Below, in pieces: positions 35,923 to 46,485 of a DNA stretch of 64,000 nucleotides (position 1 is the first letter of the stretch; each line of letters starts with the position of its first letter). Location of the stretch: positions 1,798,001 to 1,862,000 of the forward strand of contig NZ_CP100425.1 of assembly GCF_023151555.2 (NCBI RefSeq). Reading direction: 5' to 3'. Position numbers and translations under genes: made by a program. A model generated the notes under the pieces. That model saw only the letters and a program-made list of their open reading frames with translations, was not told the DNA's origin and did no database searches. The DNA is from Photobacterium sp. CCB-ST2H9 (GTDB taxonomy: Bacteria > Pseudomonadota > Gammaproteobacteria > Enterobacterales > Vibrionaceae).

Positions 35923-38900
35923 TCAACATTCCGATATTGCATTCCGGACACGTTTATCCGACACCGGATAAGGCGTGCCTAATTGCTGAGCAAAATAACT
36001 GACCCGCAATTCCTCCATCATCCAGCGAATTTCTTTCACCTTCTCCGGAACAGGCTGGCCTTTCGGGATCTTATTCAGCAACTCTTGATAGTCATGAGCC
36101 ACCGACTCAATCTTCAGTATATGCATTCTGTCTTTATTCGGATCGATCGGCAGTTTCTCCATTCTGCGCTCAATCGCCTTCATGTAGCGAAGAATATCCG
36201 GCAAACGACGCCAGCCACTCTCGGTCGCAAAGCCTTTAAAGATCAATCCTTCCATCTGGGCTTTGATATCAGACAAAGCAAACGCCATCGTGAAATCGAC
36301 TTTTCCTTTCAGCTTTTTATGGATGTTAAACGCTGTCGTCAGAATCGATTCAACCTGCTTGGCAATGTCAACGACAGTATCTCCCAACTCGGCACGGACA
36401 TACTCTTTCAATTCCGCGAAAGCTTCCGTGTCCCAAACCAGACCGCCTTTCTGTTCAATCAGCTTATCCACCCCGCAGGCAATACAGTCATCGATCAGAT
36501 CCATGACCCGTCCATACGGGTTGAAATAAAGACCTAATTTTGACTTGTTCGGCAGGTTCTCGTGCAGATACTTAATCGGTGACGGCACATTCAACAGGAT
36601 CAGACGTCGCTGTCCCTGCTGCATGGCGGTACGCTGCTCTTCTTCCGTTTCAAACAGCTTAATCCCGACAGAGTCCTTGTTATCAATAATTGCCGGATAA
36701 GCTTTGACTTCAAATCCGCCACGCTTCTGTTGATAACGCTCAGGTAATGCGCCGAAACTCCAGGTCGTCAGTCCATTCTGTTCAATGTCATCATCCGCGA
36801 CCTGAGACAGGGTTTCCTGAACCTTTTCTTTCAGACTCTCTTTCAGCGCATACAGGTCTTTGCTTTCACGCAATTTGCGGTTGCGGTGGTCCACAGCCCG
36901 GAATGTGATCTTCAAATGCTCTGGCACCTGATCCAGATTCCAGTCTTCACGCAAGACAGTGACACCAGTGATTCGTTTCAGTTCTTTTTCCAAAGCATCC
37001 AGCAACGGCGCAGACATCGCCTGTACACGAGCCAATACCGCATCAGCATAGTTGGGTGCCGGCACAAAGTTACGCCGTAATGTTTTCGGCAATGACTTGA
37101 TCAGCGCTACGACCAATTCATGACGTAACCCTGGAATCTGCCAGTCGAAACCGTCCGGCTCAACCTGATTCAGAACAGGCAACGGCAGATGTACGGTCAC
37201 ACCATCGTTATCCTCGCCCGGCTCAAACTGATAACTCAGTTTGAGTTTCAGGCTACCCTGATGCCAGAAGTTCGGATAGTCCAGCTCCGTCACATGGCTC
37301 GCATCCCCTCTGAACAGCATATCGCGTTCAAAGTTCAGCAATTCCTTGTCTTTACTTGATGCTTCTTTCCACCAGGTATCAAAATGGCGTCCTGAAACCA
37401 CAGTATGATCAACCCGCTGGTCGTAAAATTCATACAGGGCGTCATCATCAATCAGAATGTCACGTCGACGGGACTTGTGCTCCAGCTCTTCAACTTCACG
37501 CAGCAACTGACGGTTCTGATGGAAGAACTTGTGCTTGGTCTCCCAGTCCCCCTCAACCAGCGCGGAACGAATGAAAATCTCCCGGCTGATCACCGGATCA
37601 ATCTTGCCGTAATTCACCTTCCGCTTCGGAACGATCGGAATTCCGTACAAACTAACTTTCTCGAAGGCCTGAACCGAAGCTTGTTTTTTCTCCCAGTGCG
37701 GTTCACTGTAGCTGCGTTTGATCAGATGCTGTGCCAGTGGCTCAATCCATTCCGGCTGAATTTTGGCTGCAATACGTCCCCAGAGTTTCGAGGTTTCAAC
37801 CAGCTCTGCCACCATGACCCATTTCGGCTGTTTCTTAAAAATGCCTGAGCCGGGGAAGATATTGAACCGGGCATTCCGCGCGCCCTGATACTCATTCTTC
37901 TCCTGATCTTTCTGACCGATATGCGACAGCATCCCCGCCAGCAGCGCCGTATGTACAGCCGGATAACTGGCTGGTTCATCGTTATGACGCAATTTCAGCT
38001 CACGGACCACCTGGTGAACCTGGAAGTAGATATCCTGCCACTCACGGACCCGTAAATAATTCAGATAATCACTTTTACACTGCTTACGGAACTGATTGCC
38101 CGACAAGGCTTTTTGCTGTTCTTTCAGGTAATCCCACAGGTTCACAAAGGTCAGAAAATCCGAATCTTTGTCATAAAAACGGCGGTGTTTTTCATCCGAT
38201 GCCTGTTGTTTTTCCAGAGGACGTTCGCGAGGATCCTGAATCGACAGCGCAGATGCAATAATCATCACTTCCTGCAAAGCACCATGCTTCGGCGCTTCCA
38301 GAACCATACGTGCCAGACGCGGGTCAATCGGCAGCTTTGCCAGCTGACGGCCAACTTCCGTTAAACGCTTCCGCGGATCTTTGGCATTTGCATTGATAGC
38401 GCCCAGCTCTTCCAGCAGACGTACGCCATCCTGAATGTTGCGGTTATCTGGCGGCTCAACAAATGGAAAAGCCTGAATATCACCCAGCCCGATGGCTGTC
38501 ATCTGCAGAATAACGGATGCCAGATTGGTCCGGAGAATTTCCGGATCCGTAAATTCCGGACGGGACAGAAAGTCTTCTTCAGAGTACAGACGGATACAGA
38601 CACCCGCTGCAACCCGGCCACACCGGCCTTTACGCTGGTTTGCACTGGCTTGCGAGACTGGCTCAATCGGCAATCGCTGAACTTTGGTGCGGTAGCTGTA
38701 CCGGCTGATCCGGGCTGTACCCGGGTCAATTACATACCTGATGCCCGGAACGGTCAGTGATGTTTCAGCCACATTGGTCGACAAGACAATCCGGCGGCCG
38801 CTGTGTGACTGGAACACCCGGTTTTGCTCGCTGGCAGACAATCGTGCGTACAGCGGAACAATTTCAGTATGTTTCAGGTTTCGTTTGCTCAGTGCATCGG

Positions 38901-39846
38901 CAGTATCACGAATTTCCCGCTCACCGTTCATGAAGATCAGGATATCACCCATGCCTTCGTCACACAGCTCATCCACAGCATCAAAGATTGCCTGCAGTTG
39001 GTCGCGATCGCTGTCGTCACTGTCATCCATCACCGGACGATAACGGACTTCAACCGGATAAGTCCGGCCAGAAACTTCAATAATCGGCGCATTACTGAAA
39101 TGCTTCGAAAAACGTTCCGGATCGATCGTCGCCGAGGTAATGATCACTTTCAGATCCGGGCGTTTTGGCAGCAGATTCTTCAGATAGCCCAGAATGAAAT
39201 CGATGTTCAGGCTGCGTTCGTGGGCTTCATCGATAATGATGGTGTCGTACTGATTCAGATACTTATCATTCTGAATTTCTGCCAGCAAGATACCATCGGT
39301 CATCAGCTTGACCTGAGTTTTATCAGAAACCTGATCGTTAAACCGAACCTTATAACCAACGGTTGAGCCCATTTCACAGCCCAGTTCCTCAGCAATACGG
39401 TTGGCAACGGAACGGGCCGCCAGGCGTCTTGGCTGCGTATGACCAATGGTACCAGTCGTCCCCAGACCCAATTCCAGACAGATTTTCGGCAACTGCGTGG
39501 TTTTACCCGAACCCGTTTCACCGGCCACAATCACGACCTGATGGTCACGGATAGCTTTCGCGATGTCGTCTTTTTTCTGACTGACCGGCAATTGTTCCGG
39601 ATAAGTAATCGCCGGACAGCTGTTCCGGCGGATCTCAACGGACTGCATTGAACGTGCAATGTCCATCGCAATTTCATCGAACACGGCATGTCGGGCCTGT
39701 TCGTTCTTAATTTTTGCCGCGCCCTGCACTCGTTTGAGCAGACGGAATCGATCCCGGATCAGGCAATCTCGAATGGCGGCTTTCAATGTTTTTTCACTGT
39801 TGCGAACTTCTGTTCGCTCAGATTGAGGCGTTGTAGACTGAGTCAA
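35923..39846 (-). CDS. hrpA: ATP-dependent RNA helicase HrpA
   Basis: A DEAH-box helicase of about 1,307 residues, the normal length for HrpA, which resolves stalled ribosomes on mRNA in E. coli. Motifs in order are Walker A GETGSGKTTQ (about 109-118), the DEAH box IIDEAHERSLN, motif III SATID, and motif VI QRKGRCGRV. The family's C-terminal DUF3418 region is present to the end (PYPVSDKRVRNA). The start is set at a TTG (39846) that has AGGA seven bases upstream and gives MTQSTTPQSERTE. A GTG at 39939 would add 31 residues without a clear ribosome binding site. It is divergent from the TerB-like gene. Confidence 0.93.
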   Translation of the reverse strand: MTQSTTPQSERTEVRNSEKTLKAAIRDCLIRDRFRLLKRVQGAAKIKNEQARHAVFDEIAMDIARSMQSVEIRRNSCPAITYPEQLPVSQKKDDIAKAIRDHQVVIVAGETGSGKTTQLPKICLELGLGTTGTIGHTQPRRLAARSVANRIAEELGCEMGSTVGYKVRFNDQVSDKTQVKLMTDGILLAEIQNDKYLNQYDTIIIDEAHERSLNIDFILGYLKNLLPKRPDLKVIITSATIDPERFSKHFSNAPIIEVSGRTYPVEVRYRPVMDDSDDSDRDQLQAIFDAVDELCDEGMGDILIFMNGEREIRDTADALSKRNLKHTEIVPLYARLSASEQNRVFQSHSGRRIVLSTNVAETSLTVPGIRYVIDPGTARISRYSYRTKVQRLPIEPVSQASANQRKGRCGRVAAGVCIRLYSEEDFLSRPEFTDPEILRTNLASVILQMTAIGLGDIQAFPFVEPPDNRNIQDGVRLLEELGAINANAKDPRKRLTEVGRQLAKLPIDPRLARMVLEAPKHGALQEVMIIASALSIQDPRERPLEKQQASDEKHRRFYDKDSDFLTFVNLWDYLKEQQKALSGNQFRKQCKSDYLNYLRVREWQDIYFQVHQVVRELKLRHNDEPASYPAVHTALLAGMLSHIGQKDQEKNEYQGARNARFNIFPGSGIFKKQPKWVMVAELVETSKLWGRIAAKIQPEWIEPLAQHLIKRSYSEPHWEKKQASVQAFEKVSLYGIPIVPKRKVNYGKIDPVISREIFIRSALVEGDWETKHKFFHQNRQLLREVEELEHKSRRRDILIDDDALYEFYDQRVDHTVVSGRHFDTWWKEASSKDKELLNFERDMLFRGDASHVTELDYPNFWHQGSLKLKLSYQFEPGEDNDGVTVHLPLPVLNQVEPDGFDWQIPGLRHELVVALIKSLPKTLRRNFVPAPNYADAVLARVQAMSAPLLDALEKELKRITGVTVLREDWNLDQVPEHLKITFRAVDHRNRKLRESKDLYALKESLKEKVQETLSQVADDDIEQNGLTTWSFGALPERYQQKRGGFEVKAYPAIIDNKDSVGIKLFETEEEQRTAMQQGQRRLILLNVPSPIKYLHENLPNKSKLGLYFNPYGRVMDLIDDCIACGVDKLIEQKGGLVWDTEAFAELKEYVRAELGDTVVDIAKQVESILTTAFNIHKKLKGKVDFTMAFALSDIKAQMEGLIFKGFATESGWRRLPDILRYMKAIERRMEKLPIDPNKDRMHILKIESVAHDYQELLNKIPKGQPVPEKVKEIRWMMEELRVSYFAQQLGTPYPVSDKRVRNAISEC

Positions 39847-40043
39847 GTGAATTCCTGCTTGTATCAGTAAGTCGTTCAGGTAAGGAAAACAAGAAGTAAC
39901 CTGAACATGCTCTTCGTAAAACTGGCGCGATTCTACCACAGACTTCTGTATTCATCAGGCCAGCATCAACATGAAACTCAACAATCTCTTGCATTTTTTC
40001 TGACAGGGCTGCAATGATAAATAGGTAAGTAACTAAAAGGGAA

Positions 40044-40508
40044 ATGGCTATGTTCCAGCAATTGCGTATTCTTTTTCGCCAGATCATGAATGATGGCAGT
40101 GATGATGGTGCTGTTGATACACCAGCCCTCCATCTTGCAATCGCGTCGTTGCTCTGTGAAGTTGCCAATGCGGACCATAACCGGGATCCCAACGAAGAGA
40201 CTGCAAAAATCCACCTGCTGATGAAATTGCTCGAAACAGATGATATTCAGGCCAGGACATTGCTGCATGAGGCGCAGACCCGAAGCGAACAGTCGGTCTC
40301 GGTGTATGAGTTCACCAGCAAGCTACGTTCTTTATCCGCAGACGATCGCTATCGTCTGATTGAAGCCATGTGGCAGGTCGCTTTCGCAGACGGTATTTTG
40401 GATCCGCTGGAAGAAGCCGTTATCAGGCAGGTTTCAGAGCTGATTTACGTTGACCACGCAACGTTTATCAAAGCCAAATTCTCTGCCCAGGCTGGCGCCT
40501 CAGAATAG
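40044..40508 (+). CDS. TerB family protein
   Basis: A 154-residue soluble helical protein of the TerB (tellurite-resistance B, DjlA-like) family. The two family half-motifs are visible: LHLAIASLLCEVANADHNRDPNEE and LIEAMWQVAFADGILDPLEEAVIRQVSELI, each with the acidic residues that bind metal in TerB. Despite the name, lone chromosomal TerB proteins have no proven tellurite role. AAAGGG lies before two in-frame ATGs (40044 and 40050); the second has the better spacing. It is divergent from hrpA. Confidence 0.85.
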   Translation: MAMFQQLRILFRQIMNDGSDDGAVDTPALHLAIASLLCEVANADHNRDPNEETAKIHLLMKLLETDDIQARTLLHEAQTRSEQSVSVYEFTSKLRSLSADDRYRLIEAMWQVAFADGILDPLEEAVIRQVSELIYVDHATFIKAKFSAQAGASE

Positions 40509-40837
40509 TCCCGCATTATTCTGTTGATGCGACAGAAGCAAACTGAACGGGTGAAGACAGAGTATATTTCTGACAATCACCCCAATAACCAACTGCAACG
40601 ATACTAATCGACCCGAAATCAGCAAATTACCCCGCCCAAGAAACAAATATCGAACTTTTATCCTGTGATATGGACATTTTTGTGCTGAACTTTGATTTGT
40701 TCAACAAAAGTTGAAAATGTTGATCATTTTAACAATATTTTTGAATTTTCTCTTTGAATATAGTGGTTGTTAGGACTACGATGTGCCACTCAATAAAAAG
40801 AAATGCCAAAATTTCAGCCGAAAACAGAGTCTATTAC
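40509..40837. other. Intergenic region before maeA
   Basis: AT-rich toward its 3' part. An in-frame extension of maeA to 40754 has no ribosome binding site and no homology to malic enzymes, so I treat it as leader. A small hairpin overlaps the TerB stop (CAGAATA / TTATTCTG) but lacks a T run. Confidence 0.4.
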
Positions 40838-42526
40838 ATGAAAGACGATAAAAGACCCCTATATATCCCCTACGCCGGTCCGGCCCTGCTAGAAACTCCT
40901 CTCCTGAATAAAGGAAGTGCGTTCTCAGTCGAAGAAAGAATGTTCTTCAACCTGGAAGGCCTGCTGCCAGAAGCCATTGAAAGTATTGAAGAACAAACAG
41001 AGCGTGCTTACCAGCAATACCTGAAGTTTGATAATGATATGGATAAGCATATCTATCTGCGAAACATTCAGGATACCAATGAGACCCTGTTTTATCGACT
41101 GGTTGAAAATCATATCACTGAGATGATGCCAATCATCTACACCCCGACTGTTGGCGCCGCTTGTGAGAATTTCTCCAACATTTACCGCCGTGGTCGTGGT
41201 CTCTTTATCTCCTATCCGAACCGTGATCGCATTGAAGATATGCTCAACAATGCATCCCGCCACAACGTAAAAGTGATCGTTGTGACCGACGGCGAACGAA
41301 TCCTTGGTCTGGGTGATCAGGGCATTGGCGGTATGGGTATTCCGATTGGTAAGCTGTCTCTGTATACCGCCTGTGGCGGGATCAGCCCGGCCTATACCCT
41401 GCCAGTTGTTCTGGATGTGGGTACGAACAATCCGCAGCGCCTGTCTGACCCGATGTACATGGGCTGGCGCCATACCCGGATTACCGGCAAAGAATACGAT
41501 GACTTTGTTGATGAATTTATCCAGGCAGTGAAACGCCGCTGGCCAGATGCGCTGATCCAGTTTGAGGATTTCGCACAAAAGAATGCGATGCCATTGCTGG
41601 AACGCTACAAAAACAAAGTCTGCTGCTTCAATGATGATATTCAGGGAACGGCTGCCGTCACTGTCGGCTCTCTGCTGGCTGCATGTAAAGCGGCTGGCAG
41701 CAAACTGTCTGAACAACGTGTCACCTTCCTGGGTGCGGGTTCAGCAGGCTGCGGGATTGCAGAAGCCATCATTGCACAAATGGTGTCTGAAGGAATTTCT
41801 GAGAAACAGGCGCGCAGTCAGGTCTTCATGGTAGATCGCTGGGGCTTACTGCTGGACGACATGCCAAATCTGGTCAATTTCCAGAAGAAACTGGTTCAGA
41901 CCCGTCAGAGTGTGAGCGAGTGGGAAACCGATGACAGCAACATCTCCCTGCTTGATGTGATGCGTAATGGCAAACCGAACATTCTGATTGGCGTATCTGG
42001 TGTACCAGGCCTGTTCAGTGAAGATGTGATTCGTGAAATGCACAAACACTGTGAGCGTCCGATCATTTTCCCGCTCTCGAACCCGACCAGCCGTGTGGAA
42101 GCCATGCCTGCGGATATCATCCGCTGGACAGACGGACAGGCGCTGGTGGCAACTGGTTCTCCATTCGAGCCTGTCGTCTATAACGGCAAAACCTACCCGA
42201 TTGCCCAATGTAATAACAGTTACATCTTCCCGGGTATCGGACTGGGTGTGCTGGCTGTCGGCGCACGCCGCGTCACCGATGAAATGCTGATGGAAAGTAG
42301 CCGTGCGCTGGCTGAGTGTTCACCGCTGGCGATTAACGGCACTGGCGCATTGCTGCCACCACTGGAAGATATCCAGAATGTATCTCGCCATATTGCATTT
42401 TCCGTGGCGAAGAAAGCGGTTGCACAAGGTAAAGCGCCGAAGAATACAGATGAGCGTATCAGGGAAAAGATTGAAACGAACTTCTGGGAATCCGGCTACC
42501 GTCGTTACAAACGGACATCATTCTGA
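40838..42526 (+). CDS. maeA: NAD-dependent malic enzyme (oxaloacetate-decarboxylating)
   Basis: Converts L-malate to pyruvate and CO2 with reduction of NAD+. From the ATG at 40838 it is 562 residues, matching E. coli MaeA (565). Visible are the substrate-side Tyr in [14 protein letters not shown], the [25 protein letters not shown] segment, the catalytic Lys region, the metal-binding FEDF and [12 protein letters not shown], and the Rossmann motif [15 protein letters not shown]. The protein ends [15 protein letters not shown]. The upstream extension to 40754 is rejected. A strong terminator follows. In Vibrionaceae it supports growth on C4 acids, which fits the dicarboxylate carrier gene two genes downstream, though they are not one operon. 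Confidence 0.95.
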   Translation: MKDDKRPLYIPYAGPALLETPLLNKGSAFSVEERMFFNLEGLLPEAIESIEEQTERAYQQYLKFDNDMDKHIYLRNIQDTNETLFYRLVENHITEMMPIIYTPTVGAACENFSNIYRRGRGLFISYPNRDRIEDMLNNASRHNVKVIVVTDGERILGLGDQGIGGMGIPIGKLSLYTACGGISPAYTLPVVLDVGTNNPQRLSDPMYMGWRHTRITGKEYDDFVDEFIQAVKRRWPDALIQFEDFAQKNAMPLLERYKNKVCCFNDDIQGTAAVTVGSLLAACKAAGSKLSEQRVTFLGAGSAGCGIAEAIIAQMVSEGISEKQARSQVFMVDRWGLLLDDMPNLVNFQKKLVQTRQSVSEWETDDSNISLLDVMRNGKPNILIGVSGVPGLFSEDVIREMHKHCERPIIFPLSNPTSRVEAMPADIIRWTDGQALVATGSPFEPVVYNGKTYPIAQCNNSYIFPGIGLGVLAVGARRVTDEMLMESSRALAECSPLAINGTGALLPPLEDIQNVSRHIAFSVAKKAVAQGKAPKNTDERIREKIETNFWESGYRRYKRTSF

Positions 42527-42548
42527 TAAATATGCTGCACGTTTGATG

Positions 42549-42574
42549 AAAAACCCGCCAATGGCGGGTTTTTT
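42549..42574 (+). terminator. Intrinsic terminator of maeA
   Basis: An 8-bp stem (AACCCGCC / GGCGGGTT) with an AAT loop is followed by TTTT. Confidence 0.92.
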
Positions 42575-42682
42575 GTTGAATCGCTCACCAACCCAGCGAA
42601 ATCGTCATCATGTATGACCAGATTTTTACACAACATTATCAACGGATTAAGGTACACTTAATGAAATAAATTGAGGTGATTT

Positions 42683-42703
42683 ATGCGTTTTAGACCATTA
42701 TGA
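42683..42703 (+). CDS. Six-codon mini-ORF overlapping the sanA-like start
   Basis: ATG at 42683 has an excellent ribosome binding site (GAGGTGAT, about five bases away) and encodes MRFRPL before TGA. That stop overlaps the ATG of the next gene as ATGA. This suggests translational coupling, or a frameshift near the true start of the sanA-like gene. Confidence 0.5.
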   Translation: MRFRPL

Positions 42704-43437
42704 AGCTGCGTTCAGTTCTGCGATTTGCAGCCATCTTTCTCATCATTCTTTTTGGATTGTTTCTGGTACTCGACCGTTGGGTAGCAGCGACAACAGCTGA
42801 TCGTATCTACACAGAAACAGCGGAAGTGCCTGCACGGACCGTTGGTCTGGTTCTGGGAACCAGTAAATACATTGCCCACAACCTCAACCCTTATTACAAC
42901 TTCAGAATGGATGCTGCTGTCCGGCTGTATCGGGAAAAGAAGATCCAAATCCTGTTGCTCAGCGGCGATAATGCACACCGCTCATACAATGAGCCCTGGA
43001 CCATGAAACGTGACCTGCTGAAAGCCGATATTCCTGATGAAGCCATCGTCCTCGACTATGCTGGTTTCCGGACACTGGACTCTGTCATTCGCGCCAAAGA
43101 TGTCTTTGAAGCCAGCAGCCTTACCTTCATCACCCAACAGTTCCATTGCGAGCGAGCCCTGTTTATTGCCGCCCACAAGAATATTGATGCGATCTGTCTC
43201 GCGGTCCCTCAGCCCCGCGGACTGGCTGGTTTTAAAATCAGACTCAGAGAAGTATTTGCCAGAGTGAAAGCCTGGCTGGACCTTTACATTCTGGACGAAC
43301 AGCCCCGCTTCCCGGGCCCGAAGGAACCTATTTTCAGTCAACCGTCTTTTGCTGAACCTCAGCAAGAGCCGGCATCACCCGAGCCAGTCCTGCCGCCGCT
43401 CCGGCAAGAGCCTGTCCCACCCGGTCAGCAACAGTAA
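42700..43437 (+). CDS. sanA: SanA-like ElyC/YdcF (DUF218) envelope protein
   Basis: A 245-residue inner-membrane-anchored protein with one N-terminal helix (FAAIFLIILFGLFLVL) and a periplasmic DUF218 domain. Family motifs are VGLVLGTSKY, NPYYNFRMDAAVRLY, LLLSGDNAHRSYNEPWTMKRDL and FITQQFHCERALFIA. SanA of E. coli affects the vancomycin permeability barrier at high temperature. The last 40 residues are a Pro/Glu/Gln-rich tail not usual in E. coli SanA. Its ATG has no good ribosome binding site of its own and overlaps the stop of the mini-ORF at 42683, so coupled translation is likely. Confidence 0.87.
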   Translation: MKLRSVLRFAAIFLIILFGLFLVLDRWVAATTADRIYTETAEVPARTVGLVLGTSKYIAHNLNPYYNFRMDAAVRLYREKKIQILLLSGDNAHRSYNEPWTMKRDLLKADIPDEAIVLDYAGFRTLDSVIRAKDVFEASSLTFITQQFHCERALFIAAHKNIDAICLAVPQPRGLAGFKIRLREVFARVKAWLDLYILDEQPRFPGPKEPIFSQPSFAEPQQEPASPEPVLPPLRQEPVPPGQQQ

Positions 43438-43743
43438 GCGACGAAAATCGCTCAGGCTCAAGACGTTACACCTTTCGGCATGACCTGAAACAGGCAGAAC
43501 CTGTCTGGCTTTCAGCCAACCGGCAGCATCCCATAACTACAGTTCTGACAATAGTGGGTGGATTCCCACACATTCAAAAAACACCACGTCACAAAAGCTG
43601 CCTCTTCTCACCTGAGCGCCCACAAACGCGTTAACAAACGATTAAAAAAATGCAACATTTCACACCGACGACACAAAGTGATCACAAATTCGCTTCGTGA
43701 ATAACCGACATATGATAACAACAGTCAATCTGAAGGAACCTCT
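43438..43743. other. Intergenic region before the DASS carrier gene
   Basis: About 300 bases without a gene. It contains TGATCACA near 43679, a partial match to a CRP half-site pair, which would suit a C4-dicarboxylate carrier gene. The match is too weak to call an operator. No clear terminator for sanA is seen. Confidence 0.3.
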
Positions 43744-45114
43744 ATGACAGCCTTAGCACTCACACTGAAACAGTGGCTGTTTGATCGAAACAGCCTGATT
43801 CTGCTCGCAGATATCGCCCTCTTTTTTGTTCTGCTCAATACGCTGCCCGTTGATAAAAACGTCGCAATAGGTTTGAGTATTCTCGCCTTTGTCGCCGTGT
43901 TATGGCTGACAGAAGCCGTCCACGTCAGCATTACCGCTTTGCTTGTTCCCCTTTTGGCGATTGGTTTTGGCGTGTTCAACACCTCTGTTGCACTGGGTAA
44001 CTTTGCCAACCCGATTATTTTCCTGTTTCTGGGTGGTTTTGCACTGGCTGCAGCACTGCGAAGCCAGGAACTGGATAAAGCCATTGCAGATAAAGTTCTG
44101 CTCATGGCGAAAGGCAAAATGTCTGTCGCCGTCTTCATGTTATTTGGTGTCACAGCCGGTCTGTCAATGTGGATCAGTAACACCGCCACGGCTGCAATGA
44201 TGCTGCCGCTCGTGCTGGGTGTTCTGGCAAAAGTGGATGCTAAAAACCAGCGCAATACCTATGTCTTCGTTCTGCTGGGTGTGGCGTATTGCGCAAGTAT
44301 TGGTGGTATCGCAACACTGGTCGGCAGCCCGCCGAACGCGATTGCCGCAGCAGAAGCAGGTCTGAGCTTTACTGACTGGATGATGTTCGGCCTGCCAGTC
44401 ACCATTGTTATGTTGCCACTGGCCGTCACGGTTCTTTACTTCCTGCTGAAACCGGATCTGAACCACACCTTCGAACTGGACCACAAACCCGTGGCGTGGA
44501 CGAATGGTAAAAAAATTACGCTGGCAATTTTCATTCTGACCGTTTGTCTGTGGATTTTCAGTAAGCCAATCAATGCCATGCTGGGCGGACTCAGCAGTTT
44601 TGATACGCTGATCGCGCTGTTTGCTATTGCGCTGTTGGGTGCCTCACGGGTCGTAGAATGGAAACAAATCGAGAAAACCACAGACTGGGGTGTACTGCTG
44701 CTGTTCGGGGGTGGTATCTGCCTGAGCAATGTTCTCAAACAAACGGGAACCAGTGTCTTCATGGCGAACAGCCTGAGCGGCTTCCTTGATCAGGCCGGTA
44801 TGCTGTATTCCATTCTGGTGATTGCTGCTTTCGTCATTTTCCTGACCGAATTTGCCAGTAACACAGCCAGTGCGGCGCTGTTAGTCCCAGTATTCGCATC
44901 AGTCGCAGAAGCGCTCGGTGTATCTCCGGTTCTTCTCTCTGTCCTGATTGGTGTGGCTGCTTCTTGTGCCTTCATGCTGCCGGTTGCAACGCCGCCAAAT
45001 GCCATTGTGTTCGGTTCAGGCCACATCAAACAGAAAGAAATGATGCGCGCCGGTGTTTACCTGAACATCGTCTCCATTGCATTCCTGACCGCCGTGGCTT
45101 ACTTCTTCTGGTAA
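43744..45114 (+). CDS. DASS (SLC13) sodium:dicarboxylate symporter, VcINDY-like
   Basis: A 456-residue inner-membrane carrier of the divalent anion:Na+ symporter family, close in length to Vibrio cholerae INDY (462), a sodium-coupled succinate importer. Both Ser-Asn-Thr motifs that bind substrate carboxylates are present: [12 protein letters not shown] in the first half and [11 protein letters not shown] in the second. The helix-breaking SPPNA and TPPNA loops that help form the sodium sites are also present. GAAGGAACC precedes the ATG. Likely substrates are succinate, fumarate or malate. Confidence 0.92.
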   Translation: MTALALTLKQWLFDRNSLILLADIALFFVLLNTLPVDKNVAIGLSILAFVAVLWLTEAVHVSITALLVPLLAIGFGVFNTSVALGNFANPIIFLFLGGFALAAALRSQELDKAIADKVLLMAKGKMSVAVFMLFGVTAGLSMWISNTATAAMMLPLVLGVLAKVDAKNQRNTYVFVLLGVAYCASIGGIATLVGSPPNAIAAAEAGLSFTDWMMFGLPVTIVMLPLAVTVLYFLLKPDLNHTFELDHKPVAWTNGKKITLAIFILTVCLWIFSKPINAMLGGLSSFDTLIALFAIALLGASRVVEWKQIEKTTDWGVLLLFGGGICLSNVLKQTGTSVFMANSLSGFLDQAGMLYSILVIAAFVIFLTEFASNTASAALLVPVFASVAEALGVSPVLLSVLIGVAASCAFMLPVATPPNAIVFGSGHIKQKEMMRAGVYLNIVSIAFLTAVAYFFW

Positions 45115-45256
45115 CCACTTCGCATAGCATCATCACAAGATCCCCTGCCGTTTCGACGCAATCACATCGAATCGTCAGGGGATTCATACTCATGCTTTTA
45201 ACAATCTCTTCGATTTCCGGTGGCCAGACGGCCACCTTTTTAACGCCTGATTTCTA

Positions 45257-46231
45257 TTAATCCGCTGGGTAACGAACACCAATGATATCCCGGGCTTTCG
45301 TCATCACACTGTGAACAATACGGCTGCGTTCCAGCCCTGAATGCACGTACATTTCATCTTCGATTAACTGGGCAAATGCCGCGGCTTCATACTGCATAGT
45401 ATTTTTTGCCTGATATCGTGACAACGTCACTTCAGGTTCATTTTTCCGGTAAATTACGACCTTTTTGCAATCCGCGATCGCATCAATCACCAGAGTGCCC
45501 TGCTCGCCCTGAAGCTCACAAGGGAGCATACTGTCGCTGACCTTCGAGTGACTGATCACCGCATCAAAGTCGCCATAGTGCAAAACAAGCGTGCCATGCG
45601 CGTCCACTCCGGAGTCCAGTAATGTTCCCTGAGCGGTAAAACTCATCGGCTCGCCAAATAGTGCAATCGCCACACTCAATGGGTACACCCCAATATCCAT
45701 CAGAGAACCATTCGAAAATTCAGGGTTAAAGGTGTTCGGATTTTCACCATTGAGGTATTTGTCATAACGGGATGAATACTGACAAAAATTAAAATAGGCT
45801 TTCCGCAGACGGCCGATTTTGTTCAGACTGTTACGAATCACTTCAAAATTGGGAATATAGGTTGTTTTCAGTGCTTCAAACAGAACGACATTGTGTGCTT
45901 TCGCCAGTGCAATCAGTTTGTCCACTTCTTCAATATTCGAAGCCATCGGCTTTTCAACAATGACATGCTTCCCGGCCCGGATAAACAGCTCTGCCTGCGC
46001 GGCATGCAGTGAATTGGGGCTGGCAATATAGACGGCATCAATCAAATCACTGTTTGCCATGTCTTCAAGCTGGTCAAAGCAATGTCTGATGCCATGTTTT
46101 CTGGCAAAGTGCTCGGCATGCTCTATTGTTCTTGAATAAACAGCTGTCGGATTCAATTTTCCGGTTTGCAGCACAGCCTCAATAAAGCGGTCTGTGATCC
46201 AGTTTGTGCCAATGGTGCCCACGCGTATCAT
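45257..46231 (-). CDS. Gfo/Idh/MocA family oxidoreductase
   Basis: A 324-residue NAD(P)-dependent oxidoreductase. The Rossmann motif is VGTIGTNWITDRFIEA and the second signature is IVEKPMASNIEEVDKLI with the catalytic-side Lys. The typical SNGSLMDIGVYPL segment of the C-terminal domain is intact. The start at 46231 gives the family-like MIRVGTIGTNWI; an in-frame extension of 47 residues to 46372 reads like non-coding sequence. It is divergent from fabH and convergent with the DASS carrier gene. The substrate is unknown and differs from that of the MviM-type gene at 9564. Confidence 0.85.
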   Translation of the reverse strand: MIRVGTIGTNWITDRFIEAVLQTGKLNPTAVYSRTIEHAEHFARKHGIRHCFDQLEDMANSDLIDAVYIASPNSLHAAQAELFIRAGKHVIVEKPMASNIEEVDKLIALAKAHNVVLFEALKTTYIPNFEVIRNSLNKIGRLRKAYFNFCQYSSRYDKYLNGENPNTFNPEFSNGSLMDIGVYPLSVAIALFGEPMSFTAQGTLLDSGVDAHGTLVLHYGDFDAVISHSKVSDSMLPCELQGEQGTLVIDAIADCKKVVIYRKNEPEVTLSRYQAKNTMQYEAAAFAQLIEDEMYVHSGLERSRIVHSVMTKARDIIGVRYPAD

Positions 46232-46485
46232 GACTTCAAGGTTCCTGCTGACAATTTTATTCATTTCATTATGCATGGAAGACACTGCGCGTAAACGCCA
46301 ACGCTTTGATAACGAGCACAAATCTCTGGCCTGATTGCTTGGAGTCACCCAGTGCTTGGAGTAAGATAACAAACTGAATGTAAACTCTTTCGACGATGTT
46401 CCTGCATTTTAGCGCAGAGAAGACACCCGAATTCATAATCAGGCTTATCAATTGCCTGAAATCATAATCAAAACAGAGAATCGCT

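Noticed and set aside
40925..41716. 263-codon minus-strand ORF
   Set aside because: Antisense shadow of maeA, whose sense frame has full malic-enzyme motifs.
43670..43700. CRP site upstream of the DASS carrier gene
   Set aside because: Only TGATCACA fits; the two half-sites at the correct spacing are not present.
43725..44255. 176-codon minus-strand ORF
   Set aside because: Antisense shadow of the DASS carrier; low-complexity Ser/Ala composition.
46232..46372. 47-codon N-terminal extension of the oxidoreductase at 45257
   Set aside because: No ribosome binding site at 46372; the family Rossmann motif starts right after the Met at 46231.
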